A stretch of 64,000 bases of DNA from JADGHE01 sp035716025 (GTDB taxonomy: Bacteria; Pseudomonadota; Alphaproteobacteria; Rhizobiales; Xanthobacteraceae), in NCBI GenBank assembly GCA_035716025.1, contig DASTKH010000046.1, forward strand, positions 43,888 through 107,887. The letters are read 5' to 3'. Position numbers and translations under genes: made by a program. Of this stretch, positions 26,170 through 35,229 are shown in pieces. Every line of letters starts with the position of its first letter. Positions within the stretch are counted from its first letter, which is position 1. The notes under the pieces are model-generated. The model was not told the DNA's origin, made no database searches, and was given only the letters and a program-made list of their open reading frames with translations.

Positions 26170-26193
26170 GTTTTCCGCGCCCGCGCGGAAAAC
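26170..26193. promoter_or_regulatory. 24-bp palindrome upstream of Bug gene
   Basis: Perfect 11-bp arms, GTTTTCCGCGC (26170-26180) and GCGCGGAAAAC (26183-26193), are separated by CC. It lies in the 176-nt gap upstream of the Bug gene (start 26135) and downstream of the AhpD-like gene on the same strand. Its symmetry and TTTCCGC half-site suggest a dimeric-repressor operator, perhaps IclR- or GntR-like. As RNA it would form a strong hairpin, but no T-run follows. Confidence 0.45.
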
Positions 26194-26311
26194 CCGTGCG
26201 ATTTCCGACGGGCAAAGATGCAGCTTGCCGAGGTGCGCCGCAGGCGTCCAGGCCCTTGCGGGCGAAGCACTCGTTCCATCCGGTCCGCCGGACCGGGACA
26301 CCGCGCGAGAA

Positions 26312-26989
26312 CTAACGGGCCTGCGCGTGATAGACGGCATTCGGCCGCATATCGGTGGCGGAGGCGACCCGGTTCGACATGTTGAAGAAGGCGGCCACCG
26401 CCGCGATGTCCCAGATGTCGCGGTCGGAAAATCCCACCCGGCGCAGCGCCTCGCGGTCCTCCTCCTCGATCGTCCACGGCGCGGCGGTGAGTTTCACGGC
26501 AAAATCCAGCATGGCTCGCTGCCGTTTGGAAAGCCGCGCGGCCCGATAGTTCATCGCCATCTGTTCGCCGAGGATCGGGTCGCCGGAGAGCTGGCGCACC
26601 GCGGCGCCGTGCGCCACCAGGCAATAATAGCAACGGTTTACCGAGGAGACGGCGACTGCGATCATTTCCCGCTCGAGCTTGGTGAGCCCGGAGGGCGCGA
26701 GCATCAGCTCGTTGTACATTGCGACGAACGGTTCGAGCTTCGCCATGTCGAAGGCGTAGGCCGAAAGCACGTTCGGCACGAAGCCGAGCTTTTCCTCGCA
26801 CTTGCGGAAATAGGCGTCCATTTCCGGGCTGAGCGGCACCGGCGCAAGCGCGAGCGCGGTGACCGGCACGTCGTCGCGAGCGACGGTCGGCGCGGAGGAC
26901 GACGGCGGGGCCGCGGCCGCGCCGCGTGCGGCGCGCCCGCCGCGTCGGGCTTTTGAGGAAGCGCGTTCGGCGGTCTTCATGGGGTCCAT
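26312..26989 (-). CDS. AhpD-like peroxidase-related protein (carboxymuconolactone decarboxylase fold)
   Basis: A 225-residue protein of the AhpD/CMD fold, close to the uncharacterised peroxidase-related TIGR01926 group. The redox motif is CYYC in SSVNRCYYCLVAHGAAVRQL, with the conserved downstream histidine in the same helix. The sequence then has DRDIWDIAAVAAFFNMSNRVA. The N-terminal 40 residues are basic and Ala-rich, low complexity, and probably not part of the fold. ATG 26989 is used; ATG 26980 has a slightly better GGATGG upstream. It is divergent from the glutamate dehydrogenase gene. Confidence 0.85.
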   Translation of the reverse strand: MDPMKTAERASSKARRGGRAARGAAAAPPSSSAPTVARDDVPVTALALAPVPLSPEMDAYFRKCEEKLGFVPNVLSAYAFDMAKLEPFVAMYNELMLAPSGLTKLEREMIAVAVSSVNRCYYCLVAHGAAVRQLSGDPILGEQMAMNYRAARLSKRQRAMLDFAVKLTAAPWTIEEEDREALRRVGFSDRDIWDIAAVAAFFNMSNRVASATDMRPNAVYHAQAR

Positions 26990-27137
26990 CCGGATTCGAA
27001 ATCGGTCAAGGCTAGCGCCGATGACGTTTCGGCGGAACCGCCCTGCGCCGGCCGGCGGACCGCCGCCGGCAAGGCATGATATTGGATTGTTCATCGAATC
27101 GGCGCAGCTTTCCCTCGGAAGCCGGAAAAGGCGCAGG

Positions 27138-30100
27138 ATGACGACGGCCGGTCTCTTGAGTTCGGGCGAAGAGCGAGCGGCCCGTGCGCTCGCCGCCCAG
27201 GCGGATCTGATCCTGAGCGGACGTCGCGGCGATGTGCCCGCGGAATTCGCCGCCTTTCTGTTCTCGGGCGCCTCGGCCGAGGACCTGCAGCGCTATTCGG
27301 CAAAGGATTTGGCCGCACTTGCGGAAGGCGCGTGGGATTTCCTTCAGTCGCGCACGCCCGGCGCACCGAAAATCCGGCTGCGGCGCGAGCCCGGCCTCGG
27401 CGGAGGGATCGCGGTTCTCGAAATCCTCAACGATGACATGCCGTTCCTGCTCGACTCCGTGATGGCGGAGCTTGCGGAGCAGGGGATCGACGTTCATCTC
27501 GTGGCACACCCGATTGTGTGGGCGGAACGCGAGAACGGCAACCGCTTGATCGGGTTTCTCGGCGCCGCCGGCCCAAACGGGCGCGGGCGGCGCGAGAGCT
27601 TCATCCATCTGCATCTCGTCGACATCGAGGGCGAGGATCGCGCGGCCGGTCTCGTGCGCGCGATCGAACAGGTTCTGCGCGAGGTCCGCCAATGCGTGCA
27701 GGACTGGAAGCCGATGCTCGCGCGCGTCAATGCCGCTCTTGCCGACCTGCGCGAGAAGCCCGCGCCCCTGCCGCCGGACGAGGTGGCCGAGGCGGTCGCG
27801 CTGCTCGAATGGCTGGTCGCCGACAATTTCACGTTTCTCGGCATGCGCGATGACGCGTTGACTGATGATGAACGCGAGCCGATCTTCGAGTCCGGTCTCG
27901 GCATCCTGCGCGATCGCGACGTCAAGGTGCTGAGCCACGGCGGCGAGCTGGTCAATCTCACTCCCGCGGTGCGGGCCTTCCTGCGCGAGCCGAAGGCGCT
28001 GCTGATCGTCAAGGCGAACGTGCGCTCGCGCGTGCACCGCCGCGTCTACATGGATTACATCGGCGTCAAGCGCTTCGATGCGGCGGGCCGACTCGTCGGG
28101 GAGCTGCGCATCGTCGGGCTATTCACCTCCACGGTCTATACGCGGTCGGCGCGCAACATCCCCTATCTCCGCCGCAAGATCGACAGCGTGCTGCGCCGTG
28201 CCGGGTTTGACGAAAGCAGCCATTCCGGCAAGGCGCTGGTCAATGTTCTCGAAAACTACCCGCGCGACGAGCTGTTTCAGATCGACGAGGATACGCTGTT
28301 CACCTTCGCGCTCGCGATCATGCGCCTGGACGAGCGCCCGCGCGTGCGGGTGCTTGCGCGCCGCGACCGCTTCGACCGCTTCGTCTCCGTGCTCGTATTC
28401 GTCCCGCGCGAGCGTTACGGCAGCGCTGCGCGAGAGGCGATCGGCAAGATGTTGGCGGAGGCTTATCGCGGCCGGGTCTCTGCCTTCTATCCGCTCTTCC
28501 TCGAAGGCCCGCTGGTGCGCGTGCATTTCATCATCGGGCGGTCCGGCGGCGAGACGCCGAACCCGGAGCGCGCGGCGCTCGAAGACGCCGTCACCGCCAT
28601 CGTGCGGACCTGGACGGATGACCTCGAAGCCGCACTCGCGCTTGCGCACGAGCCGGCGCAGGCCCGCACGCTATTCGCCCGTTACCGCGATGCCTTCTCG
28701 GCCGCTTATCGGGACGCGTTTGCGGCTGCGGTGGCGGTGGGCGACATCCGCATCATCGAGAGCCTTACCACGGAGCGGCCGGTCAGTATCGACTTCTATC
28801 GCCGAGCAAACGGATCTCCGGATTCCGCAGGCCTCAAATTCTGGAGCGCGGGCAGGCCCATCCCGCTCTCCGAGCGGGTGCCGGTTCTGGAAAACATGGG
28901 CTTCCGGGTCGTCGACGAGCGCACCTACGAAATTCGACCAGGCGACGCCCGCCCGGTCTGGCTCCATGACATGACCTTGGCGCGCGACGACGGAGCGCCG
29001 ATCGACCTGCAAGGGCTCGGGCCACGCCTCGAAAGCTGCTGCCTCGCCGTCATTGCCGGAGAGGCGGAGAACGACGGCTTCAACGCGCTGGTGCTCGCGG
29101 CGGGGCTACCGTGGCGCGAGGTTGCGCTGCTGCGGGCGCTCGGCCGCTTCCTGCGGCAGGCCCGCATAGCCTATTCACAGGACTATCTGTGGACGACGCT
29201 GCGCAAGCATGCCGGCCTTGCGGCGCGGATCGTGGCGCTCTTTCACGTTCGGTTTGACCCGCGGCTCGAAGCCTCGCCGGCGGAGCGCACGGCGCTGCAG
29301 GACAGTCTGGCGGCGGATATCGACAACGACCTGGAGTCTGTCGAGAGCCTGGACGAGGATGTCATCCTGCGACGCTTCCTCAATGCCGTGCAGGCGGCGG
29401 TACGCACGAACTTCTATCAATCGGACGAGCACGGCGGGCCGAAGCCGGCCGTCGCCATCAAGTTCGAAAGCCGCAGGATCGACGCTCTGCCCGCCCCGAA
29501 GCCGCTCTACGAAATTTTCGTGTATTCGCCGCGCGTCGAGGGCGTCCACCTGCGGTTCGGCAAGGTGGCGCGCGGCGGCATCCGCTGGTCGGATCGGCCG
29601 CAGGATTTCCGTACCGAGGTGCTGGGACTCGTGAAGGCCCAGCAGGTGAAGAACGCCGTCATCGTTCCGGTCGGCTCCAAGGGCGGCTTCGTGCCGAAGC
29701 GCCTTGCGGCCGGCGCCCCCCGCGATGTTGTGCAGGCGGAAGGCATCGCAGCCTACAAACTGTTCATTTCGAGCCTGCTCGACATCACCGACAACATCGG
29801 CGCGCAAGGCGTCGAGCCGCCCCCTTCGGTCGTGCGTCACGACGGAGACGACCCCTATCTCGTCGTCGCAGCCGACAAGGGGACCGCGACGTTCTCCGAC
29901 ATCGCCAATGCGATCGCGGCCGAGCGGGGCTACTGGCTCGGGGATGCGTTCGCTTCGGGCGGCTCCGCCGGCTATGACCATAAGGGCATGGGAATCACGG
30001 CGCGCGGCGCCTGGGAGTGCGTCAAGCGCCACTTCCGGGAGATGAACGTCGACATTTCCGCCCGTCCCTTCACCGTTGCGGGGGTCGGCGACATGTCGGG

Positions 30101-31955
30101 CGACGTGTTCGGGAACGGCATGTTGCGCGAGCGCACCATCAAGCTGCTTGCCGCTTTCGATCACCGCGACATTTTTCTCGATCCGGACCCGGACCCGGAG
30201 AAGAGCTTTGCGGAGCGGGCACGGCTCTTCGCGCTGGCACGTTCGAGCTGGCAGGACTACGACCGAGCCCTCATCTCCAAGGGCGGCGGCGTGTTTTCCC
30301 GCAGCGCGAAGGAGATCGCTCTCTCGGCCGAAGCACAAGCGATGCTCGGCCTCCGACAGGCGAAGGTGACGCCGCGGGAGGTCATGCATGCGATCTTGGT
30401 CATGAAGGTCGATCTTCTGTGGTTCGGCGGGATTGGGACATATGTGCGGGCCTCGGACGAGCCGGACGACAGAGTGGGCGACCGCGCGAACGATGCGATC
30501 CGCGCCGCGGCTGCGGACCTCAACTGCCGCGTCATCGGCGAGGGCGCGAATCTCGGCATGACGCAACGCGGGCGCATCGAGGCGGCGCTGCGCGGCATCC
30601 GCCTCAACACCGATGCGATCGACAACTCGGCGGGCGTCAACACCTCCGACGTCGAGGTGAATATCAAGATCGCGCTCGCAACGCCGCTGCGCGAGGGCAG
30701 CCTCACGCGCGAGGCGCGCAACGCGCTGCTCGCCGCGATGACGGACGAGGTCGCGGCGCTGGTGTTGCGTAACAACTATCTGCAGTCGCTCGCCTTGTCG
30801 CTCGCGGCGCGGCGCGGTCTCGAAGATCTCGGGTTCCAGCAGCGGCTGATGCAGGTGCTCGAAGCCGAAGGCGAGCTCGACCGCAGGCTGGAGGCGCTGC
30901 CGGACGACATGGAAATCGCCGAACGGCGACGGCGCGGCCAGCCGCTCACGCGGCCGGAGCTTGCGGTGCTGCTCGCTTACGCCAAGCTTTCGCTCTACGG
31001 CGAGCTGCTCGAGTCGCGAGTGCCCGACGACCCATATCTCGGCCGCGAACTCGACCGCTATTTCCCGAAGCAGCTTTCCGCGCGGTGTCCCGACGCGCTG
31101 CGCGCGCACCGCCTGCGGCGCGAGATCATTGCCACGCAGCTTGCGAACTCGATCATCAACCGCGGCGGGCCGTCGCTCGTGCCGCGCATCGCCGACCAAA
31201 CCGGCGCGACGGCGGAGCGGATCGCTTTCGCATTCGCGGCGGTGCGCGACAGTTATCGATTGACGGCGCTCAATGAGGCGGTGGACGCGCTCGACGCGCG
31301 CATCGACGGAGAACGGCAACTCGCGCTTTACGCCGCGATCCAGGACCTGCTGCTCGACCGCCTGGTGTGGTTCCTGCGTCACGTGGATTTTGCGCAGGGA
31401 CTCGCCGGCATCGTCGATCACTACCAGAAGGGAATTGCCGCCGTTGCCGAATGTCTCGACCGCGCGCTGCCGCCGTCGGTTCGCGCGGCGCATGAGGCAC
31501 GCGCCGCGGAACTGGCCGGCGCCGGCGTCCCCGCCGATCTCGCGCGGCGGATCGCCGGCCTTGGCATGCTTGCCGCCGCGCCCGATATCGTTCTCGTCGC
31601 CGACCGCACGCACCGGTCGATCCCGGACGTGGCGGCCACCCATTTCGCGGCCGGCGCCTTTTTTGGTCTCGACCGCATTCGCGGACCGGCAGGTCGCATC
31701 CAATTGACCGATCATTTCGATCGCCTGGCCCTCGAGCGCGCGCTCGATTCCATCGCCGAATCGGAGCGGCGCATCACGGCGGAAATGATGGCGGGGGCGC
31801 TGGCCGGGGAAGCGGCGGTTGCAGCCTGGGCGAAATCGCGCGCCGCGGATGTGGAACGCATCCGCGCCGCGCTCGACGAAATCGCACGTTCGTCGCTCAC
31901 CGTCTCGAAACTCTCGGTTGCGGCAAGCCTCGTCGGCGATCTTGTCTCGCCGTGA
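27138..31955 (+). CDS. NAD-specific glutamate dehydrogenase (large type)
   Basis: A 1605-residue enzyme of the large (180-kDa, GDH-180) NAD-glutamate dehydrogenase family, which catabolises glutamate to 2-oxoglutarate and ammonia. A long N-terminal regulatory part with ACT-like segments (VLEILNDDMPFLLDSVMAEL) is followed by the dehydrogenase core. The core includes GKVARGGIRWSDR and the substrate-lysine motif VGSKGGFVPKR (about residues 845-855), then GVGDMSGDVFGNGML. The C-terminal domain is long and helical. Size and motif order match GDH-180 from Caulobacter and rhizobia. ATG 27138 is preferred over longer readings that would overlap the divergent gene. Confidence 0.96.
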   Translation: MTTAGLLSSGEERAARALAAQADLILSGRRGDVPAEFAAFLFSGASAEDLQRYSAKDLAALAEGAWDFLQSRTPGAPKIRLRREPGLGGGIAVLEILNDDMPFLLDSVMAELAEQGIDVHLVAHPIVWAERENGNRLIGFLGAAGPNGRGRRESFIHLHLVDIEGEDRAAGLVRAIEQVLREVRQCVQDWKPMLARVNAALADLREKPAPLPPDEVAEAVALLEWLVADNFTFLGMRDDALTDDEREPIFESGLGILRDRDVKVLSHGGELVNLTPAVRAFLREPKALLIVKANVRSRVHRRVYMDYIGVKRFDAAGRLVGELRIVGLFTSTVYTRSARNIPYLRRKIDSVLRRAGFDESSHSGKALVNVLENYPRDELFQIDEDTLFTFALAIMRLDERPRVRVLARRDRFDRFVSVLVFVPRERYGSAAREAIGKMLAEAYRGRVSAFYPLFLEGPLVRVHFIIGRSGGETPNPERAALEDAVTAIVRTWTDDLEAALALAHEPAQARTLFARYRDAFSAAYRDAFAAAVAVGDIRIIESLTTERPVSIDFYRRANGSPDSAGLKFWSAGRPIPLSERVPVLENMGFRVVDERTYEIRPGDARPVWLHDMTLARDDGAPIDLQGLGPRLESCCLAVIAGEAENDGFNALVLAAGLPWREVALLRALGRFLRQARIAYSQDYLWTTLRKHAGLAARIVALFHVRFDPRLEASPAERTALQDSLAADIDNDLESVESLDEDVILRRFLNAVQAAVRTNFYQSDEHGGPKPAVAIKFESRRIDALPAPKPLYEIFVYSPRVEGVHLRFGKVARGGIRWSDRPQDFRTEVLGLVKAQQVKNAVIVPVGSKGGFVPKRLAAGAPRDVVQAEGIAAYKLFISSLLDITDNIGAQGVEPPPSVVRHDGDDPYLVVAADKGTATFSDIANAIAAERGYWLGDAFASGGSAGYDHKGMGITARGAWECVKRHFREMNVDISARPFTVAGVGDMSGDVFGNGMLRERTIKLLAAFDHRDIFLDPDPDPEKSFAERARLFALARSSWQDYDRALISKGGGVFSRSAKEIALSAEAQAMLGLRQAKVTPREVMHAILVMKVDLLWFGGIGTYVRASDEPDDRVGDRANDAIRAAAADLNCRVIGEGANLGMTQRGRIEAALRGIRLNTDAIDNSAGVNTSDVEVNIKIALATPLREGSLTREARNALLAAMTDEVAALVLRNNYLQSLALSLAARRGLEDLGFQQRLMQVLEAEGELDRRLEALPDDMEIAERRRRGQPLTRPELAVLLAYAKLSLYGELLESRVPDDPYLGRELDRYFPKQLSARCPDALRAHRLRREIIATQLANSIINRGGPSLVPRIADQTGATAERIAFAFAAVRDSYRLTALNEAVDALDARIDGERQLALYAAIQDLLLDRLVWFLRHVDFAQGLAGIVDHYQKGIAAVAECLDRALPPSVRAAHEARAAELAGAGVPADLARRIAGLGMLAAAPDIVLVADRTHRSIPDVAATHFAAGAFFGLDRIRGPAGRIQLTDHFDRLALERALDSIAESERRITAEMMAGALAGEAAVAAWAKSRAADVERIRAALDEIARSSLTVSKLSVAASLVGDLVSP

Positions 31956-31959
31956 CATT

Positions 31960-31975
31960 CCGCCGCGCGCGGCGG
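31960..31975. other. 16-bp GC palindrome after glutamate dehydrogenase gene
   Basis: CCGCCGCG followed by CGCGGCGG is a perfect palindrome beginning 4 nt after the stop codon at 31955. It would make a stable RNA hairpin at the 3' end of the long gene, but no T-run follows, so it is at best a factor-dependent or transcript-stabilising hairpin. Confidence 0.3.
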
Positions 31976-32042
31976 ACATTAACGCGGCGACAAGGGTTTC
32001 TCGCGTAGCCGGTGAAACGATCGTCAGCGCGAGTGCTCATCG

Positions 32043-33398
32043 ATGTCAACGTGCCGGGCCGTCCCGGTGTCCGGGATTGTCGGCTGGGTGCTGTTCGATT
32101 GGGCAGCGCAGCCTTTCTTCACACTGATTACGACCTTCATTTACGCGCCGTATTTCGCCAATGCCATTGCGGCGACTCCGGTCGAAGGCCAATCGCTCTG
32201 GGGGTTCGCGACCGCAGCCGCGGGGCTTGCGATCGCGCTCTGCTCGCCGGTGCTCGGCGCGATTGCGGATGCCGCCGGCCGGCGCAAGCCGTGGATCGCG
32301 GGATTCGGAGCGGTCTTGGTCGTCGCCCTGACGCTCCTCTGGTTCGGCAGGCCGCATGATGCCGCGTCGGTGCCGCGCGTGCTTGCGGCCTTCGCGGTCG
32401 CGATGCTGGCCGTCGAGTTCGCAACCGTCTTCAACAACGCGATGATGCCGTCGCTCGCGTCCGCGGAGCGGATGGGACGCCTTTCCGGGACCGGCTGGGC
32501 GATCGGCTATGTCGGAGGGATTCTCAGCCTGGTGCTGATGCTCGGCTGGTTCGTGGCCGCGCCCGAAACCGGCCGCACCTTGCTCGGCTTTGCCCCGCTA
32601 TTCGGCCTCGATCCGGCGCTGCGCGAAGGCGACCGGGCCGCGGGCCCCTTCAGCGCCGTCTGGTTCGTCGTTTTCGTCGTCCCCCTGTTCCTGTTCACGC
32701 CCGACCTTCCGCGGCGGTTGCCGCTCGGTCAGGCAATCCGTCGCGGGCTTGCCATGCTCGCCGATTCGCTTGCGCGCCTGCGCCACGACCGCAACACCGC
32801 CTTCTTCCTCGTTGCCAACATGATCTACACGGACGGGCTCATCACGCTGTTCGTGTTCGGCGGCATTTTCGCGGCCTCGATCTTCGGCTGGACCACCATC
32901 GAGATGGGCATTTTCGGCGTGCTGCTGGCGGTCACGGGCGTTTTCGGGTGCCTCATCGGCGGGGCGCTCGACGACCGGCTGGGCTCGAAGCCGGTCATCT
33001 TCGGAAGCCTTTCGCTCCTGCTCTTCTCCGTTGCCGCATTGCTGACGATCGGTCCGGACTGGATTGGACCCTTCAAGGTCGAGCCGCCGCGTCCGGGCGA
33101 CGGCCTGTTCGCCGCGGCAGGCGAGAAGGCCGTCATCGTCGTGGGAGCGATCATCGGTTTTGCGGCCGGACCGCTGCAGGCGGCCTCACGCACCTTTCTT
33201 GTCCGCATTGCGCCGGCGGAACGGATCACGCAATTCTTCGGACTCTTGGCGCTGTCCGGAAAGGTGACGTCGTTTCTCGGCCCGCTGCTCGTCGGATTGC
33301 TCACGACCGCGCTCGACAGCCAGCGCGGCGGCATTTCCATCCTTACCGTCTTCTTCGTCGGCGGAATGATCCTTCTGGCGCGCGTGCAGCCGCGTTAA
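32043..33398 (+). CDS. MFS transporter, UMF1/Atg22-like
   Basis: A 451-residue membrane transporter of the UMF1 (Atg22-like) MFS group, with about 12 hydrophobic helices. It starts with the group's characteristic GWVLFDWAAQPFFTLITTFIYAPYF region (here described by DWAAQPFFTLI) and has GAIADAAGRRKPWI between TM2 and TM3. A longer central loop separates the two halves. The solute is unknown; in yeast Atg22 exports amino acids from the vacuole. The gene lies 87 nt after the glutamate dehydrogenase gene, so an amino-acid or nitrogen-related role is possible but not shown. Confidence 0.85.
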   Translation: MSTCRAVPVSGIVGWVLFDWAAQPFFTLITTFIYAPYFANAIAATPVEGQSLWGFATAAAGLAIALCSPVLGAIADAAGRRKPWIAGFGAVLVVALTLLWFGRPHDAASVPRVLAAFAVAMLAVEFATVFNNAMMPSLASAERMGRLSGTGWAIGYVGGILSLVLMLGWFVAAPETGRTLLGFAPLFGLDPALREGDRAAGPFSAVWFVVFVVPLFLFTPDLPRRLPLGQAIRRGLAMLADSLARLRHDRNTAFFLVANMIYTDGLITLFVFGGIFAASIFGWTTIEMGIFGVLLAVTGVFGCLIGGALDDRLGSKPVIFGSLSLLLFSVAALLTIGPDWIGPFKVEPPRPGDGLFAAAGEKAVIVVGAIIGFAAGPLQAASRTFLVRIAPAERITQFFGLLALSGKVTSFLGPLLVGLLTTALDSQRGGISILTVFFVGGMILLARVQPR

Positions 33399-33414
33399 CG
33401 TCCTGAAAAGAAAC

Positions 33415-33430
33415 GCGAATCGCGATTCGC
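33415..33430. other. 16-bp palindrome between convergent genes
   Basis: GCGAATCG followed by CGATTCGC, a perfect palindrome in the 79-nt gap between the UMF1 transporter gene and purH, which converge here. It may act as a weak bidirectional hairpin; there is no clear T-run on either side. Confidence 0.3.
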
Positions 33431-33477
33431 CAAGGCCCCGATTCGTTCTCCGGGAACAAACCGGAACCAGAGCCCCG

Positions 33478-35070
33478 TCAGTGCCGGAAATGGCGGACGC
33501 CGGTGAACACCATGGCGATGCCGTGTTCATCCGCGGCACGGATCACGTCTTCGTCCCGCACCGAGCCGCCGGGCTGAATCACGGCGGTTGCGCCCGCCTC
33601 GATCGCCACGAGCAGGCCGTCCGCGAACGGAAAGAAGGCGTCGGAGGCAACCACCGACCCTCTCGTCGGCGGGGCCGCAAGGCCGCGATCCTTGGCGGCG
33701 TCCTCGGCCTTGCGGGCGGCGATGCGGGCGGAGTCGACGCGGCTCATCTGCCCCGCGCCGATGCCGACGGTTGCGCCGTCCTTCGCGTAGACGATCGTGT
33801 TCGATTTGACGTGCTTGGCGACGCGGAAGGCGAATCGCAGATCGGCAAGTTCGGCCTGCGTGGGGGCGCGGCGGGTGACGACTTTCAGTTCCAAGTCGTC
33901 GATCGAGGCATTGTCGCGCGTTTGCGCGAGAAAGCCGCCCGCGACCGACTTGAACGTCAGGCCGCCCGCCCGGGGCTCGGGCAGGCCGCCCGCGAGCAGC
34001 AGCCGCAGGTTCTTCTTCGCCGCCACGATGGCGATCGCCTCTTCCGTCGCGTCCGGCGCGATGATGACCTCCGTGAAGATTTCGGTGATCGCCCGCGCCG
34101 CCTCCGCATCGAGCGAGCGGTTCACCGCGACGATGCCGCCGAAAGCCGACGTGGAATCACAGGCGAGCGCCTTCCGATAGGCTTCGACCAACGTTGCGCC
34201 CTCGGCGACGCCGCACGGGTTTGCGTGTTTGACGATGACGCAGGCGGCGCTGCGCCGCGGATCGAATTCGGCGACACACTCGTAGGCCGCATCCGTGTCG
34301 TTGATGTTGTTGTAGGACAACTGCTTACCCTGCAGCTGCCGCGCGGTCGCGACGCCGAACCGCGGCGGGCCGCTGCGATAGAAGGCGGCGGACTGGTGAG
34401 GGTTCTCGCCATAGCGAAGGGCTTCGACGAGCCGGCCCCCGAAGGCCCGATAGGCGGGCGCCGTATCACCGAGGACGTCCGCAAACCAATTGGCGATGGC
34501 GGCGTCATAGGCGGCGGTGCGGGCAAAGGCCTTGGCGGCGAGCCGCTTGCGCAGCGACAGCGTGGTGGCCCCGCCGTGCCGGTCGAGCTCGGCGATCACC
34601 GCGTCATAATCCGCCGGCTCGACCACGACCGCGACGTCGGCATGGTTCTTGGCCGCCGCGCGGATCAGCGCCGGGCCGCCGATGTCGATGTTTTCGACGC
34701 ATTCGTCCTCGGCTGCCCCGCGGGCGAGGGTCTCCTCGAACGGATAGAGGTTCACGACCACGAGATCGATCGGGTGGATCCCATGGCGCACCATCGCATC
34801 GGCATGGGCGCTGTTGCCCCGCACGGCGAGGATGCCACCGTGCACCCGCGGGTGCAGCGTCTTGACACGGCCGTCCATCATTTCGGGAAATCCCGTGAGG
34901 TCGGACACATCCCGCACCGCGAGGCCGGCTTCCGCGATCGCGCGGGCGGTGCCGCCGGTGGAGACGAGCTCGATATTGTGTCGGGCTAGCGCATGGCAAA
35001 ACGCGATCAGGCCGGTTTTGTCGGACACCGACAGCAAGGCACGGGAGACGCGGCGCACAGGGTCGGCCAT
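33478..35070 (-). CDS. purH: Bifunctional AICAR formyltransferase/IMP cyclohydrolase
   Basis: A 530-residue enzyme for the last two steps of IMP synthesis. The N-terminal IMP cyclohydrolase (MGS-like) domain starts RALLSVSDKTGL and has STGGTARAI and HPRVHGGILAVR. The C-terminal AICAR transformylase domain includes YNNINDTDAAYE, IVKHANPCGVAEG and the terminal ASDAFFPFADG...AVIQPGGSVRDEDVI region, here represented by its two conserved ends. Met35070 is taken as start because VRRVSRALLSVSDK follows it as in homologues; an upstream extension would not align. Confidence 0.97.
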   Translation of the reverse strand: MADPVRRVSRALLSVSDKTGLIAFCHALARHNIELVSTGGTARAIAEAGLAVRDVSDLTGFPEMMDGRVKTLHPRVHGGILAVRGNSAHADAMVRHGIHPIDLVVVNLYPFEETLARGAAEDECVENIDIGGPALIRAAAKNHADVAVVVEPADYDAVIAELDRHGGATTLSLRKRLAAKAFARTAAYDAAIANWFADVLGDTAPAYRAFGGRLVEALRYGENPHQSAAFYRSGPPRFGVATARQLQGKQLSYNNINDTDAAYECVAEFDPRRSAACVIVKHANPCGVAEGATLVEAYRKALACDSTSAFGGIVAVNRSLDAEAARAITEIFTEVIIAPDATEEAIAIVAAKKNLRLLLAGGLPEPRAGGLTFKSVAGGFLAQTRDNASIDDLELKVVTRRAPTQAELADLRFAFRVAKHVKSNTIVYAKDGATVGIGAGQMSRVDSARIAARKAEDAAKDRGLAAPPTRGSVVASDAFFPFADGLLVAIEAGATAVIQPGGSVRDEDVIRAADEHGIAMVFTGVRHFRH

Positions 35071-35229
35071 GGTTTCATCACACTCCGGGTTTCTGGGCGG
35101 CCGCGATGCCGGTAGCACGAATTGCCCGGGTTAGGAATCGCGCCCGGGCCGGGCTTGTGGCGACGGGGCGGCCGAAGCATGGCTTGGTGGGCGACAGGTT
35201 CTGATTCGACCGGCGGGGGAGGCTCGTCA

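Noticed and set aside
29175..31979. A 934-codon minus-strand open frame inside the glutamate dehydrogenase gene
   Set aside because: Same reason: antisense to a conserved gene, composition typical of shadow frames, no domain visible.
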